Counted from the first letter of the stretch, positions 20,479 to 30,384 are shown. The stretch is 64,000 nucleotides of DNA from Endotrypanum monterogeii (GCA_000333855.2 CM007325.1:1-64000), one strand, 5' to 3'. Numbers and translations: made by a program. Notes: generated by a model not told the origin, from the letters alone.

Positions 20479-20754
20479 ATGCCGCTCAAATACAATGAGA
20501 TATCTTACAATGCGGATATGCCAAAGGAGATGATTCAAGAGGTGCAAAAATTGGTCGTTGAGGCCTTCGAGACGGAGCCCTTTGAGAACGGTGTAGCGAC
20601 GTATATCAAGCGCGAGTTTGTAAAAAAGTACAAAGGACTGTGGCATTGTGTCGTGGGCAAAAACTTTGGGTCGTTTGTCACACACGAAATGAAGGGCTAC
20701 ATTTACATTACGTGGGGGCAAATGTCGGTTTTGCTGTGGAAAACTGTGAGCTGA
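20479..20754 (+). CDS. DYNLL: Dynein light chain LC8 type
   Basis: At 91 aa it matches LC8 (about 89-92 aa). Conserved LC8 segments are visible: SYNADMPKEMIQEV near the N-terminus, the IKREFVKKY helix, GLWHCVVGKNFGSFVTHE (the strand that binds client peptides), and the YIYITWGQMSVLLWKT C-terminus in place of the more usual FYLGQ-containing strand. LC8 is a homodimeric hub that binds short linear motifs in dynein intermediate chains and many other proteins, in cytoplasmic and axonemal dynein. The frame is open further upstream but without an ATG. The C-terminal strand differs somewhat from the textbook sequence, so it may be an axonemal LC8 paralogue. Confidence 0.93.
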   Translation: MPLKYNEISYNADMPKEMIQEVQKLVVEAFETEPFENGVATYIKREFVKKYKGLWHCVVGKNFGSFVTHEMKGYIYITWGQMSVLLWKTVS

Positions 20755-20878
20755 GAAACAGTACACCTCATCTTCCTCCCTTTCCCCTCTGCTCCCCCTC
20801 TTCTCCGTTTTTGCCCCCGTATTCGGTCTAGATTCTTTGTCCGGCAGAACGGGAAAAAGGTAGGAGCGGCAGCAGCAG

Positions 20879-20901
20879 CACCACCACCGGAGGTGGTGGT
20901 G
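20879..20901. repeat. 10-bp perfect inverted repeat, 3-nt loop
   Basis: CACCACCACC at 20879-20888 is followed by GGA and then GGTGGTGGTG at 20892-20901, an exact reverse complement. In RNA this is a strong GC-rich hairpin in the LC8 3' UTR, about 125 nt after the stop codon. Confidence 0.9.
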
Positions 20902-21458
20902 GTTTTGCGCGCGTAGTCAAGTGAATATGAATGTATAGAAAAAGAAAACATGCTCAATGAAGCAGAGAGAACCTCCACGTGATGATGGCGTCGAGTGATA
21001 CGCAACTGTGTTGTAACCTTCTGTGGATGGATGCCCCCCCTTTTTTTTTGCGAGGGGAGGGAGGGAGGCAAGGGGTGCGGTATGATGACCTCCTTTTATC
21101 TTCACCATCGCCGTTGTGGCGGCTCTTCTCTTCGTAAGCAAAAAAAAAACAAAATATTTTTTCCCCTGGAAAGCGCTAGGAGACTAGGTCGAGAAATGAC
21201 AAGTAATGAACTGATAGCTCTGGCTGCTGGCACCAGAGGGGACTAGCCACGCCTGTCATCAATGGGCGCTGGTCTGTCTAGGAATTGGTGACGCCTTGTG
21301 CGCATTGGTAGCTTCTATCAGCTGCCCGTAGTCCGGCACGAGGGAATTTCAGTGCGTACAGGGATCTGCATGCAAGTCGGTCCCATGGAAGAGGGGCTAA
21401 TGCTGTTTTGATGGTGGCACAGCGGTCTGCCGGTTGTAGCTTTGTCGTCTCCCGATTC

Positions 21459-21479
21459 AGGTGATTTTAAAAATCACCT
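21459..21479. repeat. Near-perfect palindrome, 10-bp arms
   Basis: AGGTGATTTT at 21459-21468, one base (A), then AAAATCACCT at 21470-21479. Exact reverse-complement arms around a single central base, 265 bp upstream of the Rrp15-like gene. Confidence 0.9.
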
Positions 21480-21743
21480 TTGTTGTGAGCTGCTATCTCG
21501 AGAGTGTACACTTTTTTTTTTCTTCTCACCACCGTCTTTCTCTTTCTCAAAACGCCATCTTCGCATGTAATCTATCTCCATTGGGTTTTTGCACTCTTCC
21601 CATTCTCCAAACCGATCGTGACGCACGCACACAAATTCTATCGAAGGGCAGTACTAGTGATTGCCGCTTTTTCGTTGGAGAGGCGCTGACGCTTTAGGCT
21701 CTCTCTCTATATAAATTTACATAAATATATATTTACACACATA

Positions 21744-22352
21744 ATGGCAGGTAAATTCCGTGGTGACGTAGGCAAGTTGTCAAAGCCGAAGAAAAAAAAA
21801 ACTGCTAAGCGTGCCAAGAGCAAGAAGATTGTCTCCCTCGTGAAACGAAGCGCTAAGCTAGCGCAGGACTCTCTACAGAGTCGTATAGCGGAGCTTACTG
21901 GTGGCGACAACGCAGGAGGTGCTAGAGTCAGCGGGTTGAGGCCAAGCAAGCCAACGCCACCTCCTTCCAGAGGAACGGTACAGGTGGGAAAAGCCGCATT
22001 GGAGGTGGTGGGAAAGCGAAAGCGCGAGCGGGTTGTTCCAGAGAAAGATACGCCAGTTCAGCGAAGCGCAGCTGAGGCTGTTGGCCTAAAGATTTTGCAC
22101 CAGGCCGTCAAGAACCAGAGCCATGGACGGCTGTTACCTCACCAGAACCGCCATGACTATGAATACCGCCTTCGCTCGGTTGCCACCATGGGTGTGGTGC
22201 AACTCTTCAATTCACTCGCCCAGTCCCGCAAGGCGAGTGCCGCTTTGGATGCGGAAGAGACAAGGATGACGTCCGACAAGGTAATGGAGAAGAAGCAAAT
22301 CGTCTCGAAAGAAGTTTTCTTGGCGACGTTGCGACAACCGCAGCGGCAGTGA
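21744..22352 (+). CDS. RRP15: Rrp15-like ribosome biogenesis protein
   Basis: 202 aa. The N-terminal third is very Lys-rich (KPKKKKTAKRAKSKK), typical of a nucleolar protein. The C-terminal part contains the Rrp15 signature: EYRLRSVATMGVVQLFNSL at about residues 134-152, followed by a helical Lys/Ala-rich segment. Yeast Rrp15 (about 250 aa) is a pre-60S factor needed for early processing of 27S pre-rRNA, so this protein is likely nucleolar. The middle (residues 50-100) is Pro/Gly/Arg-rich and probably disordered. Two other likely ribosome-assembly genes lie in this window (41046 and 58060), but none is adjacent. The call rests on the short conserved motif plus overall layout. Confidence 0.8.
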   Translation: MAGKFRGDVGKLSKPKKKKTAKRAKSKKIVSLVKRSAKLAQDSLQSRIAELTGGDNAGGARVSGLRPSKPTPPPSRGTVQVGKAALEVVGKRKRERVVPEKDTPVQRSAAEAVGLKILHQAVKNQSHGRLLPHQNRHDYEYRLRSVATMGVVQLFNSLAQSRKASAALDAEETRMTSDKVMEKKQIVSKEVFLATLRQPQRQ

Positions 22353-23921
22353 TTTCGTGGTGGTTTGTGTGTTGTTGCGGATGCCAATGTTTTTGTCTGC
22401 TGGGGTGGGCGTGTGCATGTTTGTCTGGTCTTTGCTGTGCTCTGCTCTGTTTTATTCCTTGGCTTTTTGCAGTTAGTGTTTCTGCAATGGCGTCTGCCTG
22501 TAGCCTCCTGATTTTTGGAAATGTTTGAAGTCCGAAAACGGGGTAAGGGTAATGGGCGAACTAAGAAAAAGGAGGAAGGGAGTACCCGTAGGTAAATAAA
22601 TGCGTCTGGGAGTGTCAATTGTGTGACGCACGCAGATGGATCTTAGCCGCGTTCATGTCGCTGCTCACTGCGCGTATTCGCTTTGTTTGACGTTTAAGTT
22701 TTACAGATACACCGACACACTAATGCGTAAACAACGAACAGGAATGTAAGTCTGCTGGCGGAGGTGAGGCTGTTGGAAGGCCTCGATGTAATGAATGTGC
22801 CTTCCTCTTTTGTTCAGTTCTGCTCTCCAGCTGCAGGTGGATGTCAAGAGCAGATTTCTCTGGGCGGTCGTGCAGGCACGCAGATGCACGCACCTTTCAC
22901 GAAGTAAAGAATGATGATCGGTCGCACCGTTGCCCTCACTCACTTCCAACCTCCTGTAGATTTACGTTCGGCGCCATAGCTTAGCTCCTTTCCGTGGACT
23001 ATGGCGTTGACGGGAGTTACCGCAAATGACTGCACAGGCAAGTCTGTAGTCTCTCGTTTGTGCTATGTATTATTGTGTTTTTTCCATTGTTCTCTCTCAC
23101 TCACTCGATGATTGGCTCAAATGGACGTTCACCGCAACGCTCTGCCACTTAATTTTCGCGCTCCTCTGTCTCCCACCTGCCTTTATTCATGAACCTTGCC
23201 GAATAGCAGAATACCCCCCCCCCCCCGAGCGAGCGAGCGAGCGATGTTGGCTATTGTGGTCTCTCACTGCTGACAGTATTTAGCCGAGGATTCCGTTGAA
23301 GTTGGACAGCTTTCCTGTTTTTTTTTCCCCATATTTCTCCGATATTAGTCTCCTCAATTCTTCGTCCTAACAAGTTAGACGTACTCTCATTTCCGAAGGT
23401 TGGCCCAGCTTTCAGCTGCCCGCTTCTCGATATTCAATCGACCACAGCCCTGACACGGCGAATCCCGGCAAACAGATATTTTCATTCGAACCATAGGGGC
23501 TTCACGGGGGGTTATTACCCGATAATATTCCTCCAACTGTTGTTGCACCGCGGATGGTTTTCAGACTCGCATGGCCGGACGTGACTCAGCGATTCAACTT
23601 CTGCTTTCTCTTTCTTGCCCGACACGACTGTCGCTGACGGGATCCCGGGTTGTGCCCCCTTCCTCCCCCCTCCTCCTCCCATTTTCGTTTTTTTTCGTGT
23701 TGAGAAAATTTCCTCTATTATTATTTTCATTTTATCATCGTTTCACTTGACTCTCCGTTGAGGGGGTTGTGACCTCTACGTGCTGCCTTCACCCTCTCTC
23801 TTTTCTCAGGTATTGCTCTCGCACCCTTTTTTTTCCATCCACCGGTGCCATTTCTCAGATTTTGCTTCAACACACACACTGACACACTCACATACACAGG
23901 GGGCTTCTTGCCAGGGACTCC
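22353..23921 (+). other. Intergenic region
   Basis: 1.57 kb. A C13 run at about 23214-23226 passes into four to five GAGC units (to about 23244). Pyrimidine tracts at about 23781-23807 and 23829-23858, both followed by CAG, are likely acceptors for the Nudix gene, after which comes a short CA repeat. No gene is seen. Confidence 0.5.
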
Positions 23922-24461
23922 ATGTATCGGCCCAACGTGTGTGTGTTTATTTTCAACGAGAGGGTGGAGTTTCTGGGGTGTCAGCGTATGAGGGCAGATT
24001 ATTTCCAGTGTGTGCAGGGAGGCATAGAAGCTGGAGATGCGAACGTCACGTTGGCGGCGCTGAGAGAGATGAAGGAAGAGATTGGGCTCCAGCCACAGGA
24101 TGTAACCTTTGTCCAGGAGGTCCTACCGCCCAGTGGGGATCCGATGGAATTTGCCTACACCCTCGCCTCCAATACTAACTTGCGGCGTTTGGGCTACATT
24201 GGACAGAAGCAACGTATTCTACTGTTTTTTACGCCGTCTACAAACATATCAAGAATTGTGCTTATACCCCCTCCGCAGCTGAACGCTTCGCAGGAGTTCC
24301 GAAAAGTGGAGTGGATGCCGATCGAGCAGCTCGTTGCCAGGTCCGCGCCGGAGAAGTTGCACATCTTTCAGGCCGTGGGGAAGGTGGCGCCAGAGATCGC
24401 TCGCAGATTCTTGATGGAGAAAGGCTTGCTTAATGTGCTGAAAGAGTCGTCCAAATATTAG
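23922..24461 (+). CDS. Nudix hydrolase, RppH / diadenosine-polyphosphatase-like
   Basis: 179 aa. It starts YRPNVCVFIFN, the same opening as bacterial RppH (YRPNVG). The Nudix box is at residues 33-56 and includes QGGIEAGD and REMKEEIGL; the metal-binding REXXEE residues (Arg48, Glu49, Glu52, Glu53) are intact. Compared with the consensus GX5EX7REUXEEXGU, the first Glu is Asp39 and there is one extra residue before the REXXEE helix. The C-terminal half has the FRKVEWMPIEQL segment common in this subfamily. Family members cleave dinucleoside polyphosphates or remove pyrophosphate from 5'-triphosphate RNA; which applies here cannot be read from sequence. No targeting signal is seen, so it is probably cytosolic or nuclear. 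Confidence 0.9.
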   Translation: MYRPNVCVFIFNERVEFLGCQRMRADYFQCVQGGIEAGDANVTLAALREMKEEIGLQPQDVTFVQEVLPPSGDPMEFAYTLASNTNLRRLGYIGQKQRILLFFTPSTNISRIVLIPPPQLNASQEFRKVEWMPIEQLVARSAPEKLHIFQAVGKVAPEIARRFLMEKGLLNVLKESSKY

Positions 24462-26062
24462 TGCAGCAGCAACAAAGCATATATTATAATAATCGCTGAG
24501 GAGACAAGAAAAAGGTGACTTTGACCGTATTTCGGATTCGTTTTGGGCGGCAGTACGCCCCTTTCCTTCTGCCTCGCTGCCCTGAGCAGCGCTTGTCTCG
24601 CCCTTTTTTCCATTCCCCCCCCCCTTGAATCTCCAAAAAAGGAAAGTTACTTCTGCCTTTTCAAAATTAAAATTAGCTGAAAAAGATTCAGGGCGAATTT
24701 GCGTCAACGGACTAATAGGCGGGCTCACCTGCTTGATAGAGAAATCCTTCCGAGTGCTCGCGTCTATAAAGGCATTGTCATGTGCACTTCAAATGAAAGA
24801 TTTTAAAGGGGCTAGAGGAGGTGTTTTGTGTCGGGTCGTGACCTACGTCTGCGTCACTTCGTGTTTCTACTGGGGTGCCAACACTCCATATCTCCCCCTC
24901 CTGAGTTTCACGGTGACGACTGTGAGCCTTCTCTACTTCGCTTTGCAATTCGCTGAGGAAAAGAAAAGGATGACCGGGGGGTTGCACGGAGTCACCGTTC
25001 TGCATATTCACTCGGTATGAGAAATGTTTCTGTCTGATACCCATATTTGGTCACTTTTGCAACCTTTTGTTCCTCCTTTGATGCTTACTTGCATTTTCAT
25101 AACTTCTGCGCCCCATACCCCCCCCCCAAAAAAAAAAACATACACAAACGCATAACGCTGCATATCTGTACGCATGCTTCCATCACGCATGATTCGTGTG
25201 CTTGTGTGGCCCATCGTCTGCAACCTATTTCCCACACCCTCTTTTGTTTTTCTTCACGCTTCTCACTTTGCCATGAAAGATTTCTCGTTTCTTCTTTCCC
25301 CCGTTGTTCAGGAGGTGCTCTTAGTTTTAGTCTGCTCTCTCATTACATTTCTCTGCTCCTGCTTCCCTGCCGAATACGATCCACTCACTTCATTCTTGCC
25401 AGGGCCCGTCATCGCTGTCACTTGACTGTGGGACACAGAGTTTTGTTAGCGGTGAGAGGAGCACACGTGGCACCACCTTTCACTTTTTCTCTCCTTCTGT
25501 ATCCGTCCTCTTTCTCACTTGTCTTGTCAACGCATTTGATCCAACGATCTCCTTTCCATTCACCCTAACAATACGTACCACCCTTTCCCATTTCTCTGAC
25601 CACTACTTGCTCCTGCTAATCAAGAGAAATTTGATCTATACACATCGACGCCGAGCACACGTCTACACTACATATCCGTAGCATACTCCCCTCCCTCCCC
25701 ACCGCAACGCCTGCTTTCGTCGTCTACTTCCCCCAATCGTCTTGGCTCTACAAAAAAAAAAAAACATCCGGCACCAGGAGGCGTCACAGCCCTCAATTAC
25801 TGTGTACCTTGGAGAGTACCGGGAAGGGGTGGAATAGCGAATACAAGAGGGACATCAAGAGGGCTTTCACTTTTTCTCTTTTTTTTTCTCACGCGCGAAA
25901 GGTGGCGAAGAATTACTGCATCATCTTTATTGACTGAGCAGACCCGCCTCCTTTACTTTCTAGCCCGATACCTGTGTATGTTTTTTTTTTTTTTTGATCA
26001 CCTCAGCACTTGACTTCACTACTATAGCGTGTTTCGTTTGAGAATCACAGGTTTAGGGTTCT

Positions 26063-26064
<2 letters not shown>

Positions 26065-26106
<42 letters not shown>
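26065..26106. repeat. (TA)n microsatellite
   Basis: About 20 uninterrupted AT dinucleotides. A single TTTAGGG-like motif just before it (near 26052) is probably chance. Confidence 0.95.
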
Positions 26107-26109
<3 letters not shown>

Positions 26110-26367
26110 GCGTGTATTAGAGGCTCCGTCGTGGTTTCTGCAAGTGTTAGCGGCAGTAAATCCTAGTGATCTCGCTGCCAGGTTTTTTTTTTTCGCTGCT
26201 GTTACGGTGGTGCTGCTGCTGCCACAATCGTTGTTGCCAGTCGAGGTGTGCGAGGGGATTCTGAGGAAAGCTTACATAGCGTGAAGGCACCTACTTATTT
26301 GTTTGTTGCTGTTTACACTTCACCGCGAAGCGGGTTTGAGAGCGGACGAGAAGCGCATAGAAATATA

Positions 26368-26415
26368 CATATTTTTTTTGGGGTTTCTTCTTCGTGCATA
26401 TTCTCGCATTACAAG
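26368..26415 (+). promoter_or_regulatory. AG-free tract with AG directly abutting the phosphatase ATG
   Basis: No AG occurs between about 26368 and 26413; the first AG is 26414-26415, immediately before ATG 26416. If used for trans-splicing, the mRNA would have no gene-derived 5' UTR. Use of an upstream AG is the alternative. Confidence 0.35.
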
Positions 26416-28326
26416 ATGGATCCACCCCACGTCCCGCCATCACCGCAGCAGGCGCCCATCGAGACGCCGGGAGGTCACCATCCCTCCGTGTCTCTGCGCA
26501 CAGAGTCTTCCATCCCCCTCGAAACCATCCAGGCAGTCACGATCAACCGCGAAAAGCTCACTGAATGGCACCACAAGCTTCGTACAAAGGTGTTCACAAT
26601 GGTGACTGGGTTCTTTGTGCGCTGCCGTGTGGAGGACTCCGTCGATGGGCGGGCACTCTACAAGGTGGGCCGTATCAAAAACCTGAAGACGGACTGGTCC
26701 ATCGAGCTGGATCTTCTCACCACAGATGAAATCCGTGCTGGGCGGAACAACACCAACTACGACTGTATCAGCAATGCAAAGCTCTCCGCCGTCGAATGTA
26801 ATGCGTGGCTTTCTCGGGTGTCGGCAGACTTGCTGCCCGAGATTACCTCCACCATCTACCGCATGGAGGAGCGCATGTTCATGGTGGAATCCGTCATCTT
26901 ATCCGACCCGGTGTTTCACAGCCGTCGCCGCGATGAACGTCGCCGTGAGGAGCAAGCCGCCCTTGGCGCACCACCACTTCCAGAGAAATATGTTTTCTCG
27001 CAGAACGTACTGCTCTGCGAGGACGATTACGTCAGCCTGCCGCAGACAGTAACCATTGTCGATCTCTTCCAGAACGCTGTCGGCCCCAAGGGTCTGGCCG
27101 AGCCGGATACCCCGCGCGCTGGGTGTGCTCCAACCACGCGAAGTCGCGTCGGTGACGAAGCAGTTGCGAGTCACAGCACTATGATGCAACTGCAGGATAT
27201 GCGCAATTACATGAACTCGCCGACGCAGCCGCCGGTCGACCCGACGCGTCTGATAGACATGATCCGTCATGCCTCCAACCCGTCACACAACAGTTTTACC
27301 TACGACAACCTGCCAGAGTTTTGTAAGCTGGTCATCTCTGTGTGCGGTATGTGCCGAGAGGTGGTGGCGAAGGAGCCCCTCTTCGTGCACCTCAAGTCTC
27401 CTATTACCGTCTTTGGCGACATCCACGGAAACTTCGCTGACATGGGTTACTTCCTGGAGAAGGTCATTGCTTTTGATGATGTGATGCTCAAGTACACCAT
27501 GCAGAACCTTCTCTTCCTCGGAGACTACGTTGACCGCGGTGTGTTTTCCTTGGAGTGCGTGATGTATCTTTTCGCCCTGAAGGTGATCAATCCTTCGAAG
27601 GTGACTCTGCTTCGCGGCAATCACGAGTCACCAGAAGTGAATGGGGACATGGACGTCTATGGCTACAGCTCCTTCAAGTACCAGTGCCTCGACAAGTTTG
27701 GGCGTGACCGCGGTATGGACGTTTGGGTGGCAGTCAACGAAGTATTCCAGTATCTTCCGGTGATTGCTGACATCGACAGGAAAATATTTTGCGTCCATGG
27801 AGGTCTCCCACAGTACTCGGGTGGCGAGGACAAGCGCCTCGAGATTCTCTCCGACCCGAACTTCCCGCGCATTCCTGTGGTGCAGTGCGCCGATCCCACC
27901 AACGTCGCGCAGCGCATGATAGTGAATGATTTGCTTTGGTCTGACCCTGCTCCACCGGACCAGCAGCTTGACCGCTACGGCTTTGGTCCAAATCCCCGTG
28001 GACCAGATATCAAGACCTTTGGCTCTCGTGCAGTGGATATGTTTTGTGAACGGTACAATTACCAGTACATCTTTCGTGCGCACCAGGAAAAGGCAGACGG
28101 ACTAAGACTTTCCGACAACGCCCGTGTGGTGACGATCTTCTCTACGTCCGACTATGCAGGGCACCAAAACGGTGCGGGCTGCATCTTCGTGGCGAACGGA
28201 AAGATGCGTATGGCTATCAAGAAACCGCAGCGACAGGAAGCGCAGCGGGAAACAAAGGGTCCCGTGTTGCCGCGCACTTTGTCCAAGAGTGCACCTGGTT
28301 ATGTCATGCGCATGAAAAAATCCTAG
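26416..28326 (+). CDS. PP1-like serine/threonine phosphatase with N-terminal Plus3 (Rtf1-like) domain, 636 aa
   Basis: The C-terminal two thirds is a PPP-family catalytic domain with every hallmark residue: GDIHGN (334-339), GDYVDRG (369-375), RGNHE (400-404), the HGG His461 and the RAHQ His556. Residues about 40-135 resemble the Plus3 domain of Rtf1: INREKLTEW, then VTGFFVRCRV, ALYKVGRI, and near 118 ISNAKLSAVECNAW, in the order and spacing of Rtf1. An Arg/Glu-rich helix follows at about 170-185. In Rtf1 the Plus3 domain binds the phosphorylated C-terminal region of Spt5. PP1-class enzymes dephosphorylate Spt5 in yeast, so this fusion may be a self-targeted elongation-factor phosphatase in the nucleus. 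The catalytic call is firm; the Plus3 call is from motif reading; the function is inference. The tail (LPRTLSKSAPGYVMRMKKS) is basic. Confidence 0.92.
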   Translation: MDPPHVPPSPQQAPIETPGGHHPSVSLRTESSIPLETIQAVTINREKLTEWHHKLRTKVFTMVTGFFVRCRVEDSVDGRALYKVGRIKNLKTDWSIELDLLTTDEIRAGRNNTNYDCISNAKLSAVECNAWLSRVSADLLPEITSTIYRMEERMFMVESVILSDPVFHSRRRDERRREEQAALGAPPLPEKYVFSQNVLLCEDDYVSLPQTVTIVDLFQNAVGPKGLAEPDTPRAGCAPTTRSRVGDEAVASHSTMMQLQDMRNYMNSPTQPPVDPTRLIDMIRHASNPSHNSFTYDNLPEFCKLVISVCGMCREVVAKEPLFVHLKSPITVFGDIHGNFADMGYFLEKVIAFDDVMLKYTMQNLLFLGDYVDRGVFSLECVMYLFALKVINPSKVTLLRGNHESPEVNGDMDVYGYSSFKYQCLDKFGRDRGMDVWVAVNEVFQYLPVIADIDRKIFCVHGGLPQYSGGEDKRLEILSDPNFPRIPVVQCADPTNVAQRMIVNDLLWSDPAPPDQQLDRYGFGPNPRGPDIKTFGSRAVDMFCERYNYQYIFRAHQEKADGLRLSDNARVVTIFSTSDYAGHQNGAGCIFVANGKMRMAIKKPQRQEAQRETKGPVLPRTLSKSAPGYVMRMKKS

Positions 28327-28927
28327 TAAGGCTGCTCTTGCCTCCCCAGAGCAAACATTAGCGTACATTTTAGGTGTTTAGACCCACAGGGGCTTCGTCT
28401 TCTTTTGCGTCCATGGGCATGGAGCTCTCGTGTATGTGTGTATGTGTGTGCGTGAGAAGGTGTGTGTGGTGGGGGGGGGGGGCGGTCGTGGTTACATCAC
28501 ATCCAAGTAAGATGTCGGTGCCGCTTTCATTCTATAGTTCTCTGGATTTGTGCATCTATGCGCATCCAGACCCATTCGTAGTCGCCTTCACCAAACTGTG
28601 ATTCTTCTACCCAGATATAATTGATGTATAATATGTATATATTTATATATACATATTATATTTCTATCCGGTCATTGCGCACACAAAAGGTATCTTTGCA
28701 CCAACCGACACTACCAATGGGCATGCGTTACCCACCATCTTTTTCCCCTTTGGAGATTTTTTTGTTTCTTTGTCGTTTATATTTGTTGAGACAGACACTT
28801 GCACCATTTTTTTTCCCTCTCTCTTGCCGTTGCGGTCGATATCTTTGTTTAGCTCATGTATGCTTGGCTTCATTGCTTATGGTAGCCATTGATTAGTAGT
28901 TGTCCTCCTGGCTTGCTTATCTTATGT

Positions 28928-28964
28928 TATATATATATATGTGTATGTGTGTGTGTGTGTGTGC
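28928..28964. repeat. (TA)n-(TG)n compound microsatellite
   Basis: TA dinucleotides followed by TG dinucleotides on the + strand, in the long gap after the phosphatase gene. Confidence 0.9.
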
Positions 28965-30213
28965 GTACCTGGCGTGAGGATATGTTTGTGGTTTGGTAGG
29001 TTAGTTTCTCTGATTTGTTCATCATTCCACCCCCCCACCCCAAATTCCCGCTTATGCTTTTCAGACTCCGTGTAGTGAGGTGGGGCTCGTGCCTTTTTTT
29101 TTTTCATGATATGGTTTGGCACCCACATCGTTTTTCATAAACTCGTCCTCCTTTTCGTTTACGACCGCCGCGTACCATGCGACGAATTGAGGGCGTCTAT
29201 CTAGCAGGGCAATCAGGAGATGGCGTTGAAGAGGGCTTCTCACGCAGAGTAGTATGAACTTCTTCATCTTGTGAAATCTGGTGCGCATGCACGCCTTTTT
29301 TTTTCCCGCATCCCCTCGCACGCAGCCTCTCACTCGTCGGACAGGTATGGCGTGTTTTTATCGCTGGAAAGAGCCCAAGGCACCCCCACTTCTTTGTCTT
29401 GCGTGAGAGCGAGTTAGTGGTCGGTGCGCACTGAGGAGCGAAGCGGAAAAAAAAAAACTAGAGCATCACATCGTGCGCATAGGGTGGGTGGGTGGGGAAG
29501 GCAGATATAAGTGTTGAGGGGAAGAGTTAGAAAATGTCAACTGTAGCGATTTTACTGAGATTATAGATCTTAGTGAAAATGGATGGAATATGTTGGAGGT
29601 GAACCGACGCGAACGTGCGTCCCCCCCCACCCCCCGTTTTCCCTCTACGCGCGTGCTATTTGTTGATCTCTGGTTTTCGAAAAGTGGACTGAGGATACGT
29701 TGTCGCTCTGGTGTGTGCTGTGCGTATCTGGGGAGGAGGAGGTTGGGGGTAGAGAGACGAGGCATTATCGAGGTGGTCGCGATGGCGCGTAGAGCAATCG
29801 TTTAGAGTACTTGTAGGATTTTTTTCCTGTTCTCCTCTTGTTTGGTTTTGTTGGCATGTCGGACTCCGGCTAATTTGCGTTGCTGTAGTCTTTTCAGTCA
29901 ATATTTCTAAACACCTTCGCCTCAAGCCTACTTTTTTTTTCTTTCGTTTCTGTATCTATCTCTAGTTGTTATACCTTCGTGTTGATCACGCTGCTAGATG
30001 TGGGACCCCCGCTGGAGCGATTCCTCATCCATACCGTCTCTTGTATTTAGATTTGTGCACATATCATCGCCCGATGCCCTGCAGTGGTATACTTGACGAG
30101 GTCGTGCCGAAAAAAAAGGGGGAGGGCATTGTTGCTCTGCTTTGTCCTTCCCCTCCGAGTCCTCTTCCCTTTTTTCGTTTTGTTACCTGCCACGTGCACA
30201 TACATAAATACAA

Positions 30214-30244
30214 ACATATATATATATATATATATACACACACG
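30214..30244. repeat. (TA)n-(CA)n microsatellite
   Basis: AT dinucleotides running into ACACAC within the same long gap. Confidence 0.9.
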
Positions 30245-30360
30245 TGCAGGGGAATTGACAAGACACCTTCTTTCATTCCTTTACTATTCTTACCCAGAGA
30301 CGTCCTAACGGTAGGTGTTGAGAGCGGAGGAGGGGAAGGGAAAGGAGGGAGTGGAGGTTG

Positions 30361-30384
30361 TGTATGTGTGTGTGTGTGTGTGTG
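30361..30384. repeat. (TG)n microsatellite
   Basis: Nearly perfect TG dinucleotides with one TA interruption, downstream of a G/A-rich purine stretch (30318-30358). Confidence 0.9.

Larger units (their letters stand above)
20755..21743 (+). other. Intergenic region with two perfect hairpins
   Basis: 1.0 kb containing a GC-rich hairpin (20879-20901), a palindrome (21459-21479), T runs at 21050-21058 and 21512-21521, and a short CT/TA stretch (21700-21740) just before the next ATG. No gene is seen. Confidence 0.55.
24462..26415 (+). other. Intergenic region upstream of the Plus3-phosphatase gene
   Basis: 1.95 kb. It contains C and A runs at 25117-25139, an A run at 25751-25763, T runs at 25981-25995 and 26182-26192, and the (TA)n array at 26065-26106. 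The last 45 bases before the phosphatase ATG are pyrimidine-rich and AG-free. No gene is seen. Confidence 0.5.

Noticed and set aside
26065..26106. TA arrays as TATA-type promoters
   Set aside because: Trypanosomatid protein-coding genes lack individual TATA promoters; these are simple microsatellites.
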